Shown one piece after another: positions 31,901 to 41,775 of a DNA stretch of 64,000 nucleotides (positions within the stretch are counted from its first letter, which is position 1; each line of letters begins with the position of its first letter). The stretch lies in NCBI GenBank assembly GCA_009829735.1, contig CM020619.1, positions 18,357,816 to 18,421,815 of the forward strand, given 5' to 3'. A program made the translations under genes and the position numbers. This stretch comes from Pyropia yezoensis (lineage: Eukaryota; Rhodophyta; Bangiophyceae; Bangiales; Bangiaceae). The notes beneath the pieces are model-generated. The model ran no database searches. It was not told where the DNA came from and worked only from the letters and a program-made list of their open reading frames with translations.

Positions 31901-32017
31901 CGTTTTCGGCGCCGACACACCGCAGCCCATGGGGTCGGCGCCCAGAGGGACGCCCCCAGGGATGACCAGCAGCCGCGGAGTGGAGCGCCGCCACAGGCGA
32001 GACAACCGCAAGGGCAT
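28970..32017 (-). CDS. ApbE-type FAD:protein FMN transferase fused to flavin-reductase-like domains
   Basis: 1,015 residues from the ATG at 32015-32017; the open frame starts earlier only at a GTG. An alternative ATG at 31928-31930 would give N-terminus M-G-C-G-V-S, a classic N-myristoylation/palmitoylation signal. Residues about 190-530 are ApbE: N-P-T-S-E-I-A-R-L, S-G-G-R-F-D-P-T-V, the G-I-D-L-G-G-V-A-K-G-H-A-V-D core, D-W-G-A-D, T-S-G-D-Y and H-H-V-V-S-P. ApbE uses FAD to attach FMN covalently to Thr/Ser of target proteins. The C-terminal part (about 775-1010) looks like an FMN-binding split-barrel flavin reductase (L-T-A-T-S-V, G-D-H-L-V-V-V-A-Q). The middle part (about 600-720) may be a second, more diverged one (A-V-V-D-T-L-T-S-A-T). 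The domains may work in cis, one flavinating or supplying the other. ApbE call firm; reductase calls moderate. Confidence 0.82.
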   Translation of the reverse strand: MPLRLSRLWRRSTPRLLVIPGGVPLGADPMGCGVSAPKTDDTGVDGAPAPPAGPATPPASGDAAPSPASVSPPPAPAPSRRSGSARTRAAGAAATTYDTPTSASYSVDGGGGGNPFFGLLARDDAAVGVNVDVHHETKSRVVRAVSPFDDSCVAGGAATAALSGRDGLGGVAALRDAPADNDAVPLALTGVAMTLPYVVLVGGASDAHRPALQALIDGVFANVHARLDNWNPTSEIARLAAAPVNKKVPMSAGLAGVLSIVDRVHDLSGGRFDPTVAPVAAFWRAFVARTGRPPVAAEVAHLRHAVGWRTRVKRLPPPAGAVAPEGGFGGCSGTAWRCNGNTGIDLGGVAKGHAVDLLVAALTGTGWDNVYVDWGADVAAVGGHPSGRPWRTALMRPPPLGTLYVLWARDRLATALGPNDGAFLVDVSPPPTAVTLPGARGRSRAAVATSGDYVGVRKFGFHHVVSPAGLSPMKATSSSVASVSVMAASCGLADGLATAAMTYERAADAAAWLRTLTTRFPELVYGYAVLPRPPEVPYVSAAYRPVGVEPAAADGAHGKGEEGGASRGEGALSLLERVRLDPAAAPGWSAVPVPSSPDAAAIASVTVPPPAALAVLLFAVVGVDGGCSLRGAVVDTLTSATLTPTPAVSLLLPAGHAAYAAAKRATPGTELTIVLLSAADAEVAAAAGKAGGMEEGAQPDMFARLHGCPSLRLTLTSVTALPDSAVVRPVFSVLLTASVDAVRQAQTPAPLLLRSDGEVTALAPQALPPSKADIPAPAVLSATALAVRSMRPLGGGGGGGGGSGAAGLTLADTATGTPLTMEAADLRSALRYAAAAVWMVTTTAATGEALALTATSVRVPASSPGVLVFNVATSSRFGAGLGAVGSVVAAAPLRPRHEGIAARYAVSAALDGDLHFVFPSAVGASSADSGTAGEAVDAVVATAALPPLMRDCPSVVATVVAVRPAGDHLVVVAQSTRAVLPPTAGREDGHLVWLLRQYQRVGARGASRSSRGSST

Positions 32018-33315
32018 TGAAAAAGGGTAGGAGCCCAACGCTGTGGTCGACGACACGGGCGCGCACGCCGTGACAAGGGATACACAAGGTTGAGGATTGT
32101 GACGCAGCGCCCAACGCCTGCTCGCTACTCAGAAAGACGGGCGGTGCCAGACACGCACCGGCAAGCGGTGTGTGCCGAGGAAGACGGGCGGTGACAAACA
32201 GGCACCGGCAAGAGGTGTGTTGCCGAGGAAGACGGGCCGTGCCCGACAAAACCGCCAAAGGAGGGTGTTTGCCTGCAGCACGCACCTGCGGCACGCCGCC
32301 AAGGACAAGCCGCTCGAATGCCAACGGTCCCTCATCGTCAGCACCGGACGGGGGGGGTCGGCCGACGCAGCGTGCGGCCCCTCCCCGCCACGCTTGATCC
32401 CGCCAGACGGCGGCGCTCGTCGTCGGGGGGTCGCGCGAGGCAACAGCAGCTCGTGCAGCCGCCCGTTGCGGTTGGGGGATGGAATGCCACGCCGTCTGTG
32501 GCGTGTCCGGGGTTCACTGCGCCTCTCACACTGCGTGGAAGACCCCTGTCTGGCCTTCTTCACGACAGCCGCACGGCCCGAGGGAGAAACCGTGCAGCGG
32601 TCAGCTTGTCATCGGCCAGTCCCGCAGATGCTCCCCAGCCACGCTCCCAAGCCACGCTGATGTTGGGGGCACCAAAACGAATATCCTACGTACTTGACAG
32701 GCAAGCCCGCCAGATCCTGACTGGTGCGGAATATATCGTATGTATGTACAGTATGTACCAGCAGACCGGCCGGCGGTGGCGCGGTGGGGGCCGCCGCGGT
32801 GGCCCGGGCGTGTGCCCGGAAGAGGGAGGGGGTGGCAGCTCCAAGCTGCCAATCGGGATCGCGGCCGTGAGGGCAGCGGGGGCCTGTCGTTGCGCGTCAA
32901 CAGGGCAGGGGCCCCTGTCCCCGGGGACCGCCGCGCCAGCGGAAGAAGCGTGGAACGAAAATGAGTCTCGGGCAGCCCCGCGGTCGAGTCGCCCCCCGTG
33001 GAGAAGACTCAGGCACATCGCGCCACGTGCGGGGGACCACCAAGCCAGGCGAGGGCGGCCGCTCTGGGGCAACGCCGCCGCGGCTGCCACCGCTCGGCGG
33101 TCATCCGCCAATGCCCGCCCGCCCCCCTCCCCCGCCCCCCTCCCTTGCCCCCACGCGGATCGCTTGAAACAGCTGGCACCTGCCGGTGCCGACGCCGCCA
33201 TGCGCCCACGGCGGGCCCTGTCACCGCCTCGCCACCACCCTCGCCATCCCCCCTCCACCCCTATCCACCAATGGAAGAGTCACCAAGGCACCTAAAGAGC
33301 CTGCCATCAAGGCAC
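32018..33315. other. intergenic, includes a 48-bp tandem repeat
   Basis: No gene recognised. The 48-bp repeat at 32132-32246 lies just upstream of the ApbE fusion gene. Bases 32660-32770 are AT-richer, with repeated GTATGTA words. Confidence 0.5.
32132..32246. repeat. 48-bp tandem repeat, about 2.4 copies
   Basis: The core GAAGACGGGCGGTG followed by a GCACCGGCAAG word recurs at 32132, 32180 and 32228. It sits about 115 bases upstream of the ApbE start, in probable promoter/5' UTR. Confidence 0.75.
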
Positions 33316-35636
33316 CTATGTGCGCTTGCGCTTGCGCGGGGTGGTCTCCCCCCCACCCCGCCCCCCGCCCCAGCGGCGGTCCACCCAGCGGGCGACCCCC
33401 CCCACGGCGCCGACCACGGCGGCCACCCATCCCACGACCAGCCCACAGACGGTGGTGGCCCCCCCCAGGCACGGCAGCTGGAGCCACAGGAGCACCCCCA
33501 GCCGCACGTGGTACCACAGCGGCAGCCAGTCGGCCACCCCCCCCGCGGGGCCCAGCAGCAGCCCATCCAGGGCGGCCAAGGCGGTCCAGTATGTCAGCCA
33601 CCGGCGCTGCCGGCGGCGGGCGTCGGCGGCGAGCGCACCGCCGCCAACCGCCCCCGCGGGCGCCGCCGAAACGGCGGCGGCAGACAGGTAGGCAGGGAAG
33701 AGGAAGCCAACGGCAAGGGTGCCGAGGTACGTCAGCGGCCGGGGGGTGATGAAGAAGATGCTGCCAAGGGCGACAAAGCCCCCCTCCTCAGCAGCCAGCG
33801 TCAGCCACTCGGCCTGGGAGGCGGAGAGGAGGCCCATCGCGGTGGCCAGCCGCAGGAGTACCATCCCCCCGCCAGTCCCGGGCGCGGTAGGGGACGGTGG
33901 GGGGGAGTTGCTCGCCGAGTCGGGGGCAAGCCAGTCGGTACCACTCCCGCCGCTGCCCCTGCCGCCGCCGCCACCGCCGGCCCGTGCCGACAAGCGGCCC
34001 GCCCCTGCGCGTGCCCCACCGCCGCCGGCGGACGCCGCCCACGCCACCCGCCCGCCCGCCACGCGCACGCGGCGCACGTAGGCACTCAAAAAGGGGAGCA
34101 CCGCCACCCGGTAGACCAGCCCAGCGCCGTCAGTGAGGCCCAGCTGCAGCCACACCGCCGCAAGCGCCACCCCCGGCGCGGCCCAGCCGCTCACCGCCGC
34201 ACACGCGCCGCCCAGCGGGTAGCACACGGCGCAGCGGGCGGCGTGGCAGAGCGCCACCACCACCCAGTAGCGCAGGAGGATCACCCGGGAAGGCAGCGGA
34301 GGGGGGGAGGACGCCACCCCACCGCCCCGCCGATGGTGTGGGGCCGGCGAGTTGGACAAGGACGACGAGCGGCGGCGGCCGGGCGGCGGGTGCCGGGCGC
34401 CCGTCGACGGGCGCCGCCGGAGGGTCGGTGCAGGGGAGGTGAGGGCGGCAAACCACGTGGGCGACGCGGGCAGCGGAGACGGGGGGGAGGGGGGAGCCAG
34501 CCCCGCCAGCGCCGCCGTCGGGTCGTCCCCGCCGCCGTCGTCTGAGGCGCACGGAGAGGACCGCTGCGTGGCAGGCGTGTCGGCGAGGGACGCCCGGTCC
34601 CGGCGGCGGGTGACGGGCGTGACGTCGCCCGCGGCGTCATCGTCCACGTCATCGCTGCCACGCCGGCCGTCCATGTCGACGCTGTCGGCGTCTACGCCGT
34701 CGGCATCGGATGACGGCCCGGCGCCCCCCCCAAAGAGCAACCGCCGCGGGGTCATCCCCCCCCCCCGCCTCCCGCCCCCCCCGGCGGCGAAGGCCGTGTC
34801 TTGGCCGCCGCCGGGGCCGTCATGGACAGGCGGCGGCCGAGGCCCGTCCCGGACAGAGACCACCCGCCAGGCGACGGGGAAGCCCACCTGCGTGGTGTCT
34901 TGCGCGGGTCGACTGAGTCGCCACCGCCGTCGTCCCCGCCAGCCTGCTTCCCCTCCCCCGTACTTACGCCCGCACCCGCCGCCGTCCCCGCTGAGCCGTG
35001 ATGCCACTCGTATAGCACCGCCAGGGACTGGACGGCGGGCCAGCCGACGCCGAGGGCGGCGACCGCCCCCCACCCCACGGCGCGGTTCACCGCGTCTGGG
35101 GCGGCGGCCCAGGCGGCGAGCGGCGGCGCCACCACCAGCACGTGCGGCGCGACCGCCGCAACCGCCCGTGACTGCGCGCGGAGCGCCACCATCCGGCGGC
35201 CATACGCCGCCCGCGCCGCCTCAACGGTCGCGACCACCCACCGGCCGGCGCGGCGGCCGGCGCCCGTCCGCGCCTCGACGGCGGTGGCGGCCAGCACCGC
35301 CGCCGCCGCCGCCGCCTGCGCGGCCAGCACCCGCGGCGGCTGCGCGAGCAGCCGCGTCCCCGCCGCGGCGGCGCCGGCGCGCACGCCGGGGGCGGCCGCC
35401 CGGACGCCCGCCACCGCCGCGGCGGCGGCGGGGGTGGCCAGCCGGAGGGCCAGCCGCGCCCATACGGTTGCCGCCGAGGCGGTCTCGGCCACCGCCGCCC
35501 GCGCCAGGGCGGTCACGTCGGGGGGGGGGCGGAGGGAGCGGGCGGCGTCGGCTGCAAGCGCGGCGGCAGAGGCCAGCTCAGCGAGCACCCCGGGGGAGGC
35601 GCCGCTCAGGGGGCCGCCGCCGCCCACAGCCGCCAT
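33316..35636 (-). CDS. tandem REEP/HVA22 (TB2/DP1) membrane protein, two exons
   Basis: Exon 1 is 35636-34968 (ATG, 223 codons) and exon 2 is 34887-33316, giving 746 residues. The 80-nt intron has a GTAAGT donor and a CACGCAG acceptor and is phase 0. Two TB2/DP1/HVA22 domains are visible. The second is complete: F-L-F-P-A-Y-L-S-A, W-L-T-Y-W-T-A-L, W-L-P-L-W-Y-H-V-R and L-W-L-Q-L-P-C-L-G-G-A. The first starts in exon 1 (G-W-P-A-V-Q-S-L-A-V-L) and resumes after a long Ser/Asp-rich insert (L-R-Y-W-V-V-V-A-L, A-V-W-L-Q-L-G-L-T-D-G-A). REEP/HVA22 proteins insert hairpins into the ER membrane and shape tubules, usually with one domain and about 200 residues. The Ala-rich N-terminal helix (about 1-150) is unrecognised. 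A basic C-terminal tail, R-K-R-K-R-T, may be an ER or nuclear signal. Confidence 0.8.
34888..34967 (-). other. 80-nt GT-AG intron in the REEP/HVA22 gene
   Basis: The donor is GTAAGTACGG and the acceptor CACCACGCAG. Removing 80 nt joins two open frames at codon boundaries. It is the only clear spliceosomal intron in the window. Confidence 0.85.
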
Positions 35637-36906
35637 GGCCGGCAGGGCCCGTGATGAAGGGAAGGGGAGGGGGGGGGGCGGGGGTCACGGGGGAAGGAGC
35701 CGCCCCAACGGTGCACGGACCGGGGGGAGGGTCGCGGGGGGGCCCGCGGCGAGGTCGAGGGTAAACAGGGCCAGCGACGGCGCGGCGAGGCCCGTTCCCA
35801 CACAACAAACGCCCGGCGGCCGCCGCAGCGGGGTCCGCAGCGGGGTCCGCAGCGGAGACGGCGCACACGCCGCCACCGCCGCCGGGGAGAGGAGGGGGCA
35901 CCGCAGGCCGCCGGCGTCCGATGGATGCCCGCTCAAACGCTGCGGGGGCAGCGGTGGCGCTCGACCGCCGCGCGACCGACCGCGGAGCAGCGGTGGCCGC
36001 GGCCACCGGCCGGTGGGGTGCCGCGGTGCAATCCGGAGGGACAGGGCGGCAGACACAAGTCGACTGCCACGTGACTGGCAGCACCAGAGTCCTGTGACGT
36101 TCACAATTATCAATGCTACGGGAGGAATTGAACTTGCGCACGGCACAATCTACTGTACATGCGCCACCCCAATTCTTTCGTCGTGGTGATGGGCGCTTCC
36201 CTTCGAGTGTCTTTCTTCCTCCGTTGTTGCAGGGACATGTCCCTTGTGAGACGGCTGGCCAACCGTGGCGGCCAACGATGCGGCCGTAAGCCCCATGCCG
36301 GTGACGCTGTCAGGTTAGAGGGGATACGGAAGCGAGTCGGGGAGGCGCGCACCGCCCCCCTGCCCTGCACCTCACCATTTGCCCCTTCCACGGGACAAAG
36401 GGGTCGCGCGCCGGCGTCGGCCCCGCCGTTCAGCCCCGCACCAGACGGTCTGCTGCTGGGAAGCAGATGAGCTGGGACGGTAACAGCATGACCGTCGGCC
36501 TGAATGAGCACCGCATAGGTACGCATGGGCAGACACGCTGGAGCGGTGTCGGCACGACCAACTGAGTGAGCACCTCTTTCCGTGCCGCCGTCCCTACGGA
36601 ACCAGAAACAGGGTGTGCGAGCTCAGTGGCTGGTCATGATGGACCGCAGCGACCGTTGTGTGCTATTTACAAACAACCGCAATCTGCAAGTGTGTCGCGC
36701 CATGGATGGGGCAACCCTCCCCAGATTGCCACCGATCGCGGAGTCCAGCAGGACCGACCGCGGGTGGGACGCTCTATCAAGCAAGGGACAGTAAAGATTT
36801 TTTCATACAGTATCCCATCCCACCAGAGTTATGTCACGCGCGGCCAGGCACACCGCCTTGGTCCCCCCCTCACCCCCCTCCACAGTATCTTGAGCGCCGG
36901 GGTCAC
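35637..36906. other. intergenic
   Basis: No gene recognised. A short GGGGTCCGCAGC repeat (about 3 copies) lies near 35827-35860, upstream of the REEP/HVA22 gene. Bases 36070-36250 and 36590-36850 are AT-richer. Confidence 0.5.
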
Positions 36907-38388
36907 CTAGTAAAAGAAGCGAGCCGACGGCGACGCAAGAATCGCCTCCACCGCCGTCTGGACCGCCGTAAAAATGGCCGTAATGATGCTCACCACAGCT
37001 GGGATGAGGTCGGCCGCCGTCTGGCCCGCCACACCGGCCGCGTCAGCGGCGGCCGCCTGTGTGGTGGCCACGGCCAGGAAGCCGGCAAGCAAGGCCAGCA
37101 GCCCCGCCTGGCGGTCCGTCGCCAGGCCAACCAGGCTCATCGCGCGGTTGGCCACAGAGATCCGGGCGGTGCCGCCAGAGGCCAAAAAGTCGGCAATCGC
37201 TTGCTCTGCCAGCGCCAACTGCGCAAACGTTTCCGCCTCTGCCGCAGTGGCAATCGCCAGCTGGGTAGCCGCCTCGACGGCCAGGCGCTGCGCCTCAGCC
37301 AGCTGCTCGTCGGCCTGCGTCTGAAAGCCGAGAATCTCGGCCGTACGGTCCGCCACGGGGATGGCCGCAATCTGCGCGGAAATCTCATCAGACGCCGCCT
37401 GCACCGCCGCCAGGTTGGCAATCGCGTCGGCATTGGCATTCTCCGCCGCAACCCGCGACGCGGTCGCCTCAACCGTCAAGCCACGGATCTGGTCGACAAT
37501 GGCAGTGGCCGCGGGGTCCACCGTCGGCGTGGGGCCGCCGCCGTCGCCACCGCCGTCGCCGCCGGCGCCACCAATGACCACATTGCCACCAGCACCGCCG
37601 GCGCCGCCAGCGCCGCCGCCATTGGCGCCACCGTCGCCACCGTCGCCTCCATTGCCAGCCGTAATGGACCCAGTCGGCACCTCGGGCGCCACCGTCGCGC
37701 CAGGCGCAGCAGTTGCCGGGGCAGCAATCGTCACGCTGCCGCCCGGACCGCCAGCACCACCGTCGCCGCCATCGGGGCCCGCACCCCCATTGCCGCCATT
37801 CCCACCGTTGCCGGCCGTGATGCTCCCGCCGCCCGCCGCAGGGGGCGCCGCCGTCGGAGCCACGGGTGCCGCCGTTGGTGCCACAGGTGCCGCCGTCGGC
37901 GCCCCGGGTGCCGCTGTCGGCGCCACGGGCGCCGCCGTCGCTGCCGGCGGCGACACGATAAACACAATCTGGGGTGGCGTCACGGCCGCGGCCGGCTGCC
38001 GCGGGGCAACAGGGAAGAAGGTGCGCGGGTTGGCCCCCGACGCCGTGGCCGTGGGTGTCGGCGTCGGCGTCGCACAAAGCACCCCACACGTGCGGTTGGT
38101 GGCCATGACTGGCTCGCACAGCGCGGCGGGCTCGTCGAGCGCGTCGAAGCAGTCGTCGCCAATCTGAAAGAGCGGCGCAGCCGACGTGCAGTTCCGCTCC
38201 GTCTCGACCGGGCACCCCGCCGCCACGCTCATGATGGGGCACGGGAAAAGGTCCAGACAGGGCGTCGGCGTCGGGGAGGGTGATGGTGTCGGTGATGGTG
38301 TCGTCGTCTGGGCCGCCGCGGGGGCCACGGCCACGGCGGCGGCGAGCAGCAGCGACACGGCCACCGCCGAGACCATCTTGGTCACCAT
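36907..38388 (-). CDS. secreted 8-Cys / Gly-Asn-repeat protein, copy 1
   Basis: I choose the ATG at 38386-38388 (493 residues) because it starts a clear signal peptide ending A-P-A-A-A-Q; the longer frame begins without ATG. Order: signal peptide (1-27); Ser/Pro/Thr linker; a domain with Cys at 44, 50, 59, 67, 80, 91, 101 and 105; Pro/Thr/Ala repeats (A-P-V-A-P-T-A); two G-N-G-G-N-G-G blocks each followed by a V-T-I-A or V-V-I-G strand; an Ala-rich probable coiled coil (about 315-440); a hydrophobic segment; and the end A-R-F-F-Y. I know no family with this architecture. Extracellular or cell-wall matrix role inferred. Paralogue at 48647-50164 with identical Cys spacing. Confidence 0.85.
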   Translation of the reverse strand: MVTKMVSAVAVSLLLAAAVAVAPAAAQTTTPSPTPSPSPTPTPCLDLFPCPIMSVAAGCPVETERNCTSAAPLFQIGDDCFDALDEPAALCEPVMATNRTCGVLCATPTPTPTATASGANPRTFFPVAPRQPAAAVTPPQIVFIVSPPAATAAPVAPTAAPGAPTAAPVAPTAAPVAPTAAPPAAGGGSITAGNGGNGGNGGAGPDGGDGGAGGPGGSVTIAAPATAAPGATVAPEVPTGSITAGNGGDGGDGGANGGGAGGAGGAGGNVVIGGAGGDGGGDGGGPTPTVDPAATAIVDQIRGLTVEATASRVAAENANADAIANLAAVQAASDEISAQIAAIPVADRTAEILGFQTQADEQLAEAQRLAVEAATQLAIATAAEAETFAQLALAEQAIADFLASGGTARISVANRAMSLVGLATDRQAGLLALLAGFLAVATTQAAAADAAGVAGQTAADLIPAVVSIITAIFTAVQTAVEAILASPSARFFY

Positions 38389-40155
38389 GGTGAGGGTGGG
38401 GGCGTGCAAAGGGGGCAAGCAACCGGCCGCACGGCGTGGGGGGGAGGATGTGCGCAAGCAGGTGCGCGCGACCCGCACTCACACAACCGGCACGCCGTGG
38501 AGGAAAGGGGACTGGCGGGAGTGTGGGAACGGGAGTTCGGGATGCTGTGGCTCCTGTCTAAGCGAGAGTGGTACGGGACGACGCGGCGGCCAGTCTTATA
38601 CGCCGCGGCCCTAGGAAAGGGGGGCACCCTCGTTCCCTGACCCCCCTCCCAGTGGCTCAATGGCAGGGGGTCCACGCCCCACACACCTCCCCCAGCTAGC
38701 TCCCAGGTCCCAGCCCGTCATACCGCCGAAGAGGCCACGCCTGGGTGGCGGGGCAGCGGGGGTGGCCGCGACGCCACCGCCTCGTGGTGGGGGCGGGGGG
38801 AGGGGGGGGGGGGGCCCGCGCAGGCCACCGCCCTGGGCAGCGGTCACGCGCTCCTCGAGAGCGGTAGACCGTCAGCGGCCCACCGTGTCGCGCGGGATAG
38901 CCACGAGCCAGTGTAGGGTGGCAGAGGACAGAAAGGGGTAGGGTCCGCAAAGAGGGGCAGCCCCAGAGGGAGGGTGCGTGCAAGCCGCGACCATCCACGC
39001 AGGCAGGCAGACACCACTGGCACAGTGGCTTCGGGCCGCAAGAAATGCCCGGCTGGGTGGTATGGATACCCACCAGCGGCGGCGGCGGAGGCGGCGGCAG
39101 CGGCGGCGGTGGTGCCCGCGGCAGCAGTGGTGGCGGTGGCAGTGGGTACCAGTGACGGGGTATCGGTGGCTGGGGTGGGGGTGGCACATCCCCCGCCGCG
39201 GAGACCAAATGGCCAACGCCGTCTCTCGTGGCCACAAGTGGCGGCCGGCCCCGCGCGGGGCATCCCGCGGCGGCCGGGCCCGGCGCCGAGTGTGTGGGCG
39301 CTGCTGTGGCCGGTCTCGGGGCGGCCAGAACGGCGGCCGGGTGGCCGGTCTGCCATGGAGGGAGGGTCAGTCTGGCTGGCGGGCGGTGGTTGGGCGTCCT
39401 TGTGTGCGCGCGGATCTGCACACCGTGGGGGAGAAGTAGCGCGAGGGGAGGGGTGGGGCGGGGGGGAGCGAGCCATTCATTGCCTGATCCGCGCCAACCC
39501 CACCGAATGACCCCAACCCCCCCCCCCCCCCCCGCCCTTCCCGAGCCACTCCCCACGCCACACCGTTTGGCACGGGGTGTGGATCGGGACGGGCGTCGTG
39601 GGTGTGGGTGGGGCGGGACGCCCCACCCGCCCACGACGCCATCTCTCCCAAGTGTCGTAGCGGGTCGGGTGGGGCAGGATCCTTGCACGGCACCGCATCC
39701 TGCGGTCGGATCTGTCCAATAGGGGGGGGGGGAGGGCGAAGCACCTTCCCCTGATGGGTTTGACTGACTGGTGGGTCCGTTGTGGGTGGCTCGGGTAGGT
39801 TTGTGGGTGACGTGGCCGCCACCCATAGATCACCCCTCCGCGGGTTCAGTCACAACTCTGCCGTCAGGCCATTGAATTGACAGTCTGTCGGTGGCCCGGA
39901 TCAAAAGGAGGGGGACCCTCCCTGATCCGCAACACAATGGGATGTCATCCCCACCAGAGTGTGTCGACGGGGCGTGTGGCCGGTGGATCAAGGGCCGGTG
40001 GATTAAGGGCCGGCGGCCCAACAACAGTAAAATTGACCATTCGCGGGCTCGTCTCAGCCTCCCTCTGGTCTGGCTCAATCATCCCAGAGGCGTTGGGCTG
40101 GGCCCCCCATCGACACGTAGTCTAGCCTCTGCCGGCGTGGCCCCACCCCGTGACA
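38389..40155. other. intergenic
   Basis: No gene recognised; long frames are Pro/Arg/Gly reading. A (GGC)n-like tract lies at 39070-39110 and long C or G runs at 38795-38815 and 39515-39530. Confidence 0.5.
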
Positions 40156-40369
40156 TGTACAGTCATTCCCCGATGATGACCCACCCCTATGGCGAGCATT
40201 ACAGCTGCCGGCACCGCGACGCCAGGTGCGTGCTCGCCAATCAATCGCTCCAGAAAAGCCGCCCACGCCTCTCTCGTTGCTCTGAATGACTGTGGAAGAC
40301 TGTCGGCCAACTCGTTATAGGCCCACCTGGGCTTATATGGGGGTGGTACAAGGTCGGGGATTGACTGTA
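40156..40369 (-). repeat. dispersed ~210-bp repeat, copy 1 (conserved minus frame)
   Basis: Near-identical to 41569-41775. On the minus strand both copies read a protein-like stretch with L-E-R-L-I-G-E-H-A-P-G-V and V-P-A-A-V-M-L-A-I-G. Probably a fragment of a mobile-element or gene-family ORF I cannot name. Confidence 0.75.
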
Positions 40370-41568
40370 ACTGGCGAATGCCACCCGGGCGTGCGCCGCC
40401 AAGCTGGCCACAAGCTTGTGGGTACAAAGTACAGCCGTTCGGTGGTAGGAGTAGTTACCGAAAGCACAGACAGAAAAGCAAGAGATGAAAAGGATCGTCA
40501 TTCGTGGTCCTCGCCACACTGCCCTTTCCCCTTCCCCCCCCCCCACCCCCCCGCGCCCCTCTCCTCCTTGAGCATTCGCTTTCGACGATAGGCGGCGGCC
40601 GCGTCGCCAGCGGCTAGCACCTCCCTGTCGCCGCCGCCGTCCCCGCCATGGAACGCCCACAATGACGGCGGCGGCGGCTCTGGTGGGCCGGCACCCCGTC
40701 GTCGTCCCCGACCTCCCCGCCACAGAAAGGACGCGATGGCGGTGGTGGTCGCGGCCGTGGCCGCCCGACCCGTCGTCGGTGCCATCCCTTCCGCCTTCGT
40801 GAGGCGCTGCGACAGCTGCGTGACGGACGCGGCGGCACCCACCCCCATGGCTGTGCGTGGTGCGGCCGCAATGCTGGCGGCGGCATCACAGGCAGACGGT
40901 GTCCCGTCGTCGCCGTCACCCTTTCCACTGTGGCTCAGCCCCGATGACAGCTACAGTGGCAGCGGCGGCAGCGACCCCCAAACTCGCGCTCGCCGACGCT
41001 GTTCCCGCCGTTGCACGGCCGCGATGGTGATGGTGGCCGCCCGACTCGTCGCAACCACCGCCCATCCCGTCGTAGTCAGGCGATGAGGCACCTGTGTGGC
41101 GGACGCGGAGGCCGCCAAATGGGTGAGCGCCGCGGCATTACCCCCATGGCTGTGCGCGACGTGGCTGTGATGACGGTGGCAGAGTCGCACGTGGCCGGCG
41201 TCGCCGGTGGCTATAGCGGCGGCGGCTGTCGGTAGCGGCGGCGGTGAATGCGGCGCTGCGGCTGCGCCGCTGCCGCCGCTCTTGCGGCCACCAGCGTGGG
41301 CATGGTTGGCGTGTGTGAGGGCGATCTCGTTCTCTGTCTGATGGTTGTTCTTGCGGTAGGACGAGGGTTCAGGCTCTCATGTAGCCAGCACACTGTGAGC
41401 CGCCGAGGCGCCCTCGCGGTACGCCCCCCCCGTGTGACCGGTGCGGCCTTCTCTTTACGTATCTAGACGCCCACTTGCACGGCCAGGTGCGGGAGGTGCA
41501 GCAGGCCAGGCCGGGCACGGTCATCCAGCACCCATTGCCTGCGGATTTGTCAGGGACTCGCGTAGCAG
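40370..41568. other. intergenic, diverged ~290-bp duplication
   Basis: Bases 40735-40870 and 41024-41160 look like diverged tandem copies (shared CCCCCATGGCTGTGCG word). A minus-strand ATG frame at 40848-40498 (116 codons) shows no domain, so I do not call it a gene. Confidence 0.4.
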
Positions 41569-41775
41569 TGTACAGTCATTCCCCAATGATGTCCGACCCC
41601 TATGGCTAGCATTACAGCTGCCGGCACGCCGACGCCAGGTGCGTGCTCGCCAATCAATCGCTCCAGAAAAGCCGCCCGCGCCTCTCTCGCTGCTCTGAAT
41701 GACTGTGGAAGACTGTCGGCCACTTCGTTGTAGACCCACCTGGGCTCAGACGGGGGTGGTCGGGGATTGACTGTA
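41569..41775 (-). repeat. dispersed ~210-bp repeat, copy 2
   Basis: Same orientation as copy 1, about 1.4 kb away. Small differences and short indels. The copies end with GGGGATTGACTGTA on the plus strand. Confidence 0.75.

Noticed and set aside
34352-35764. 470-codon plus-strand open frame
   Set aside because: Antisense shadow of the REEP/HVA22 gene, composed of Pro/Arg/Ala runs.
40498-40848. 116-codon minus-strand gene starting at an ATG
   Set aside because: Low-complexity, no homology recognised, and lies within a diverged duplication.
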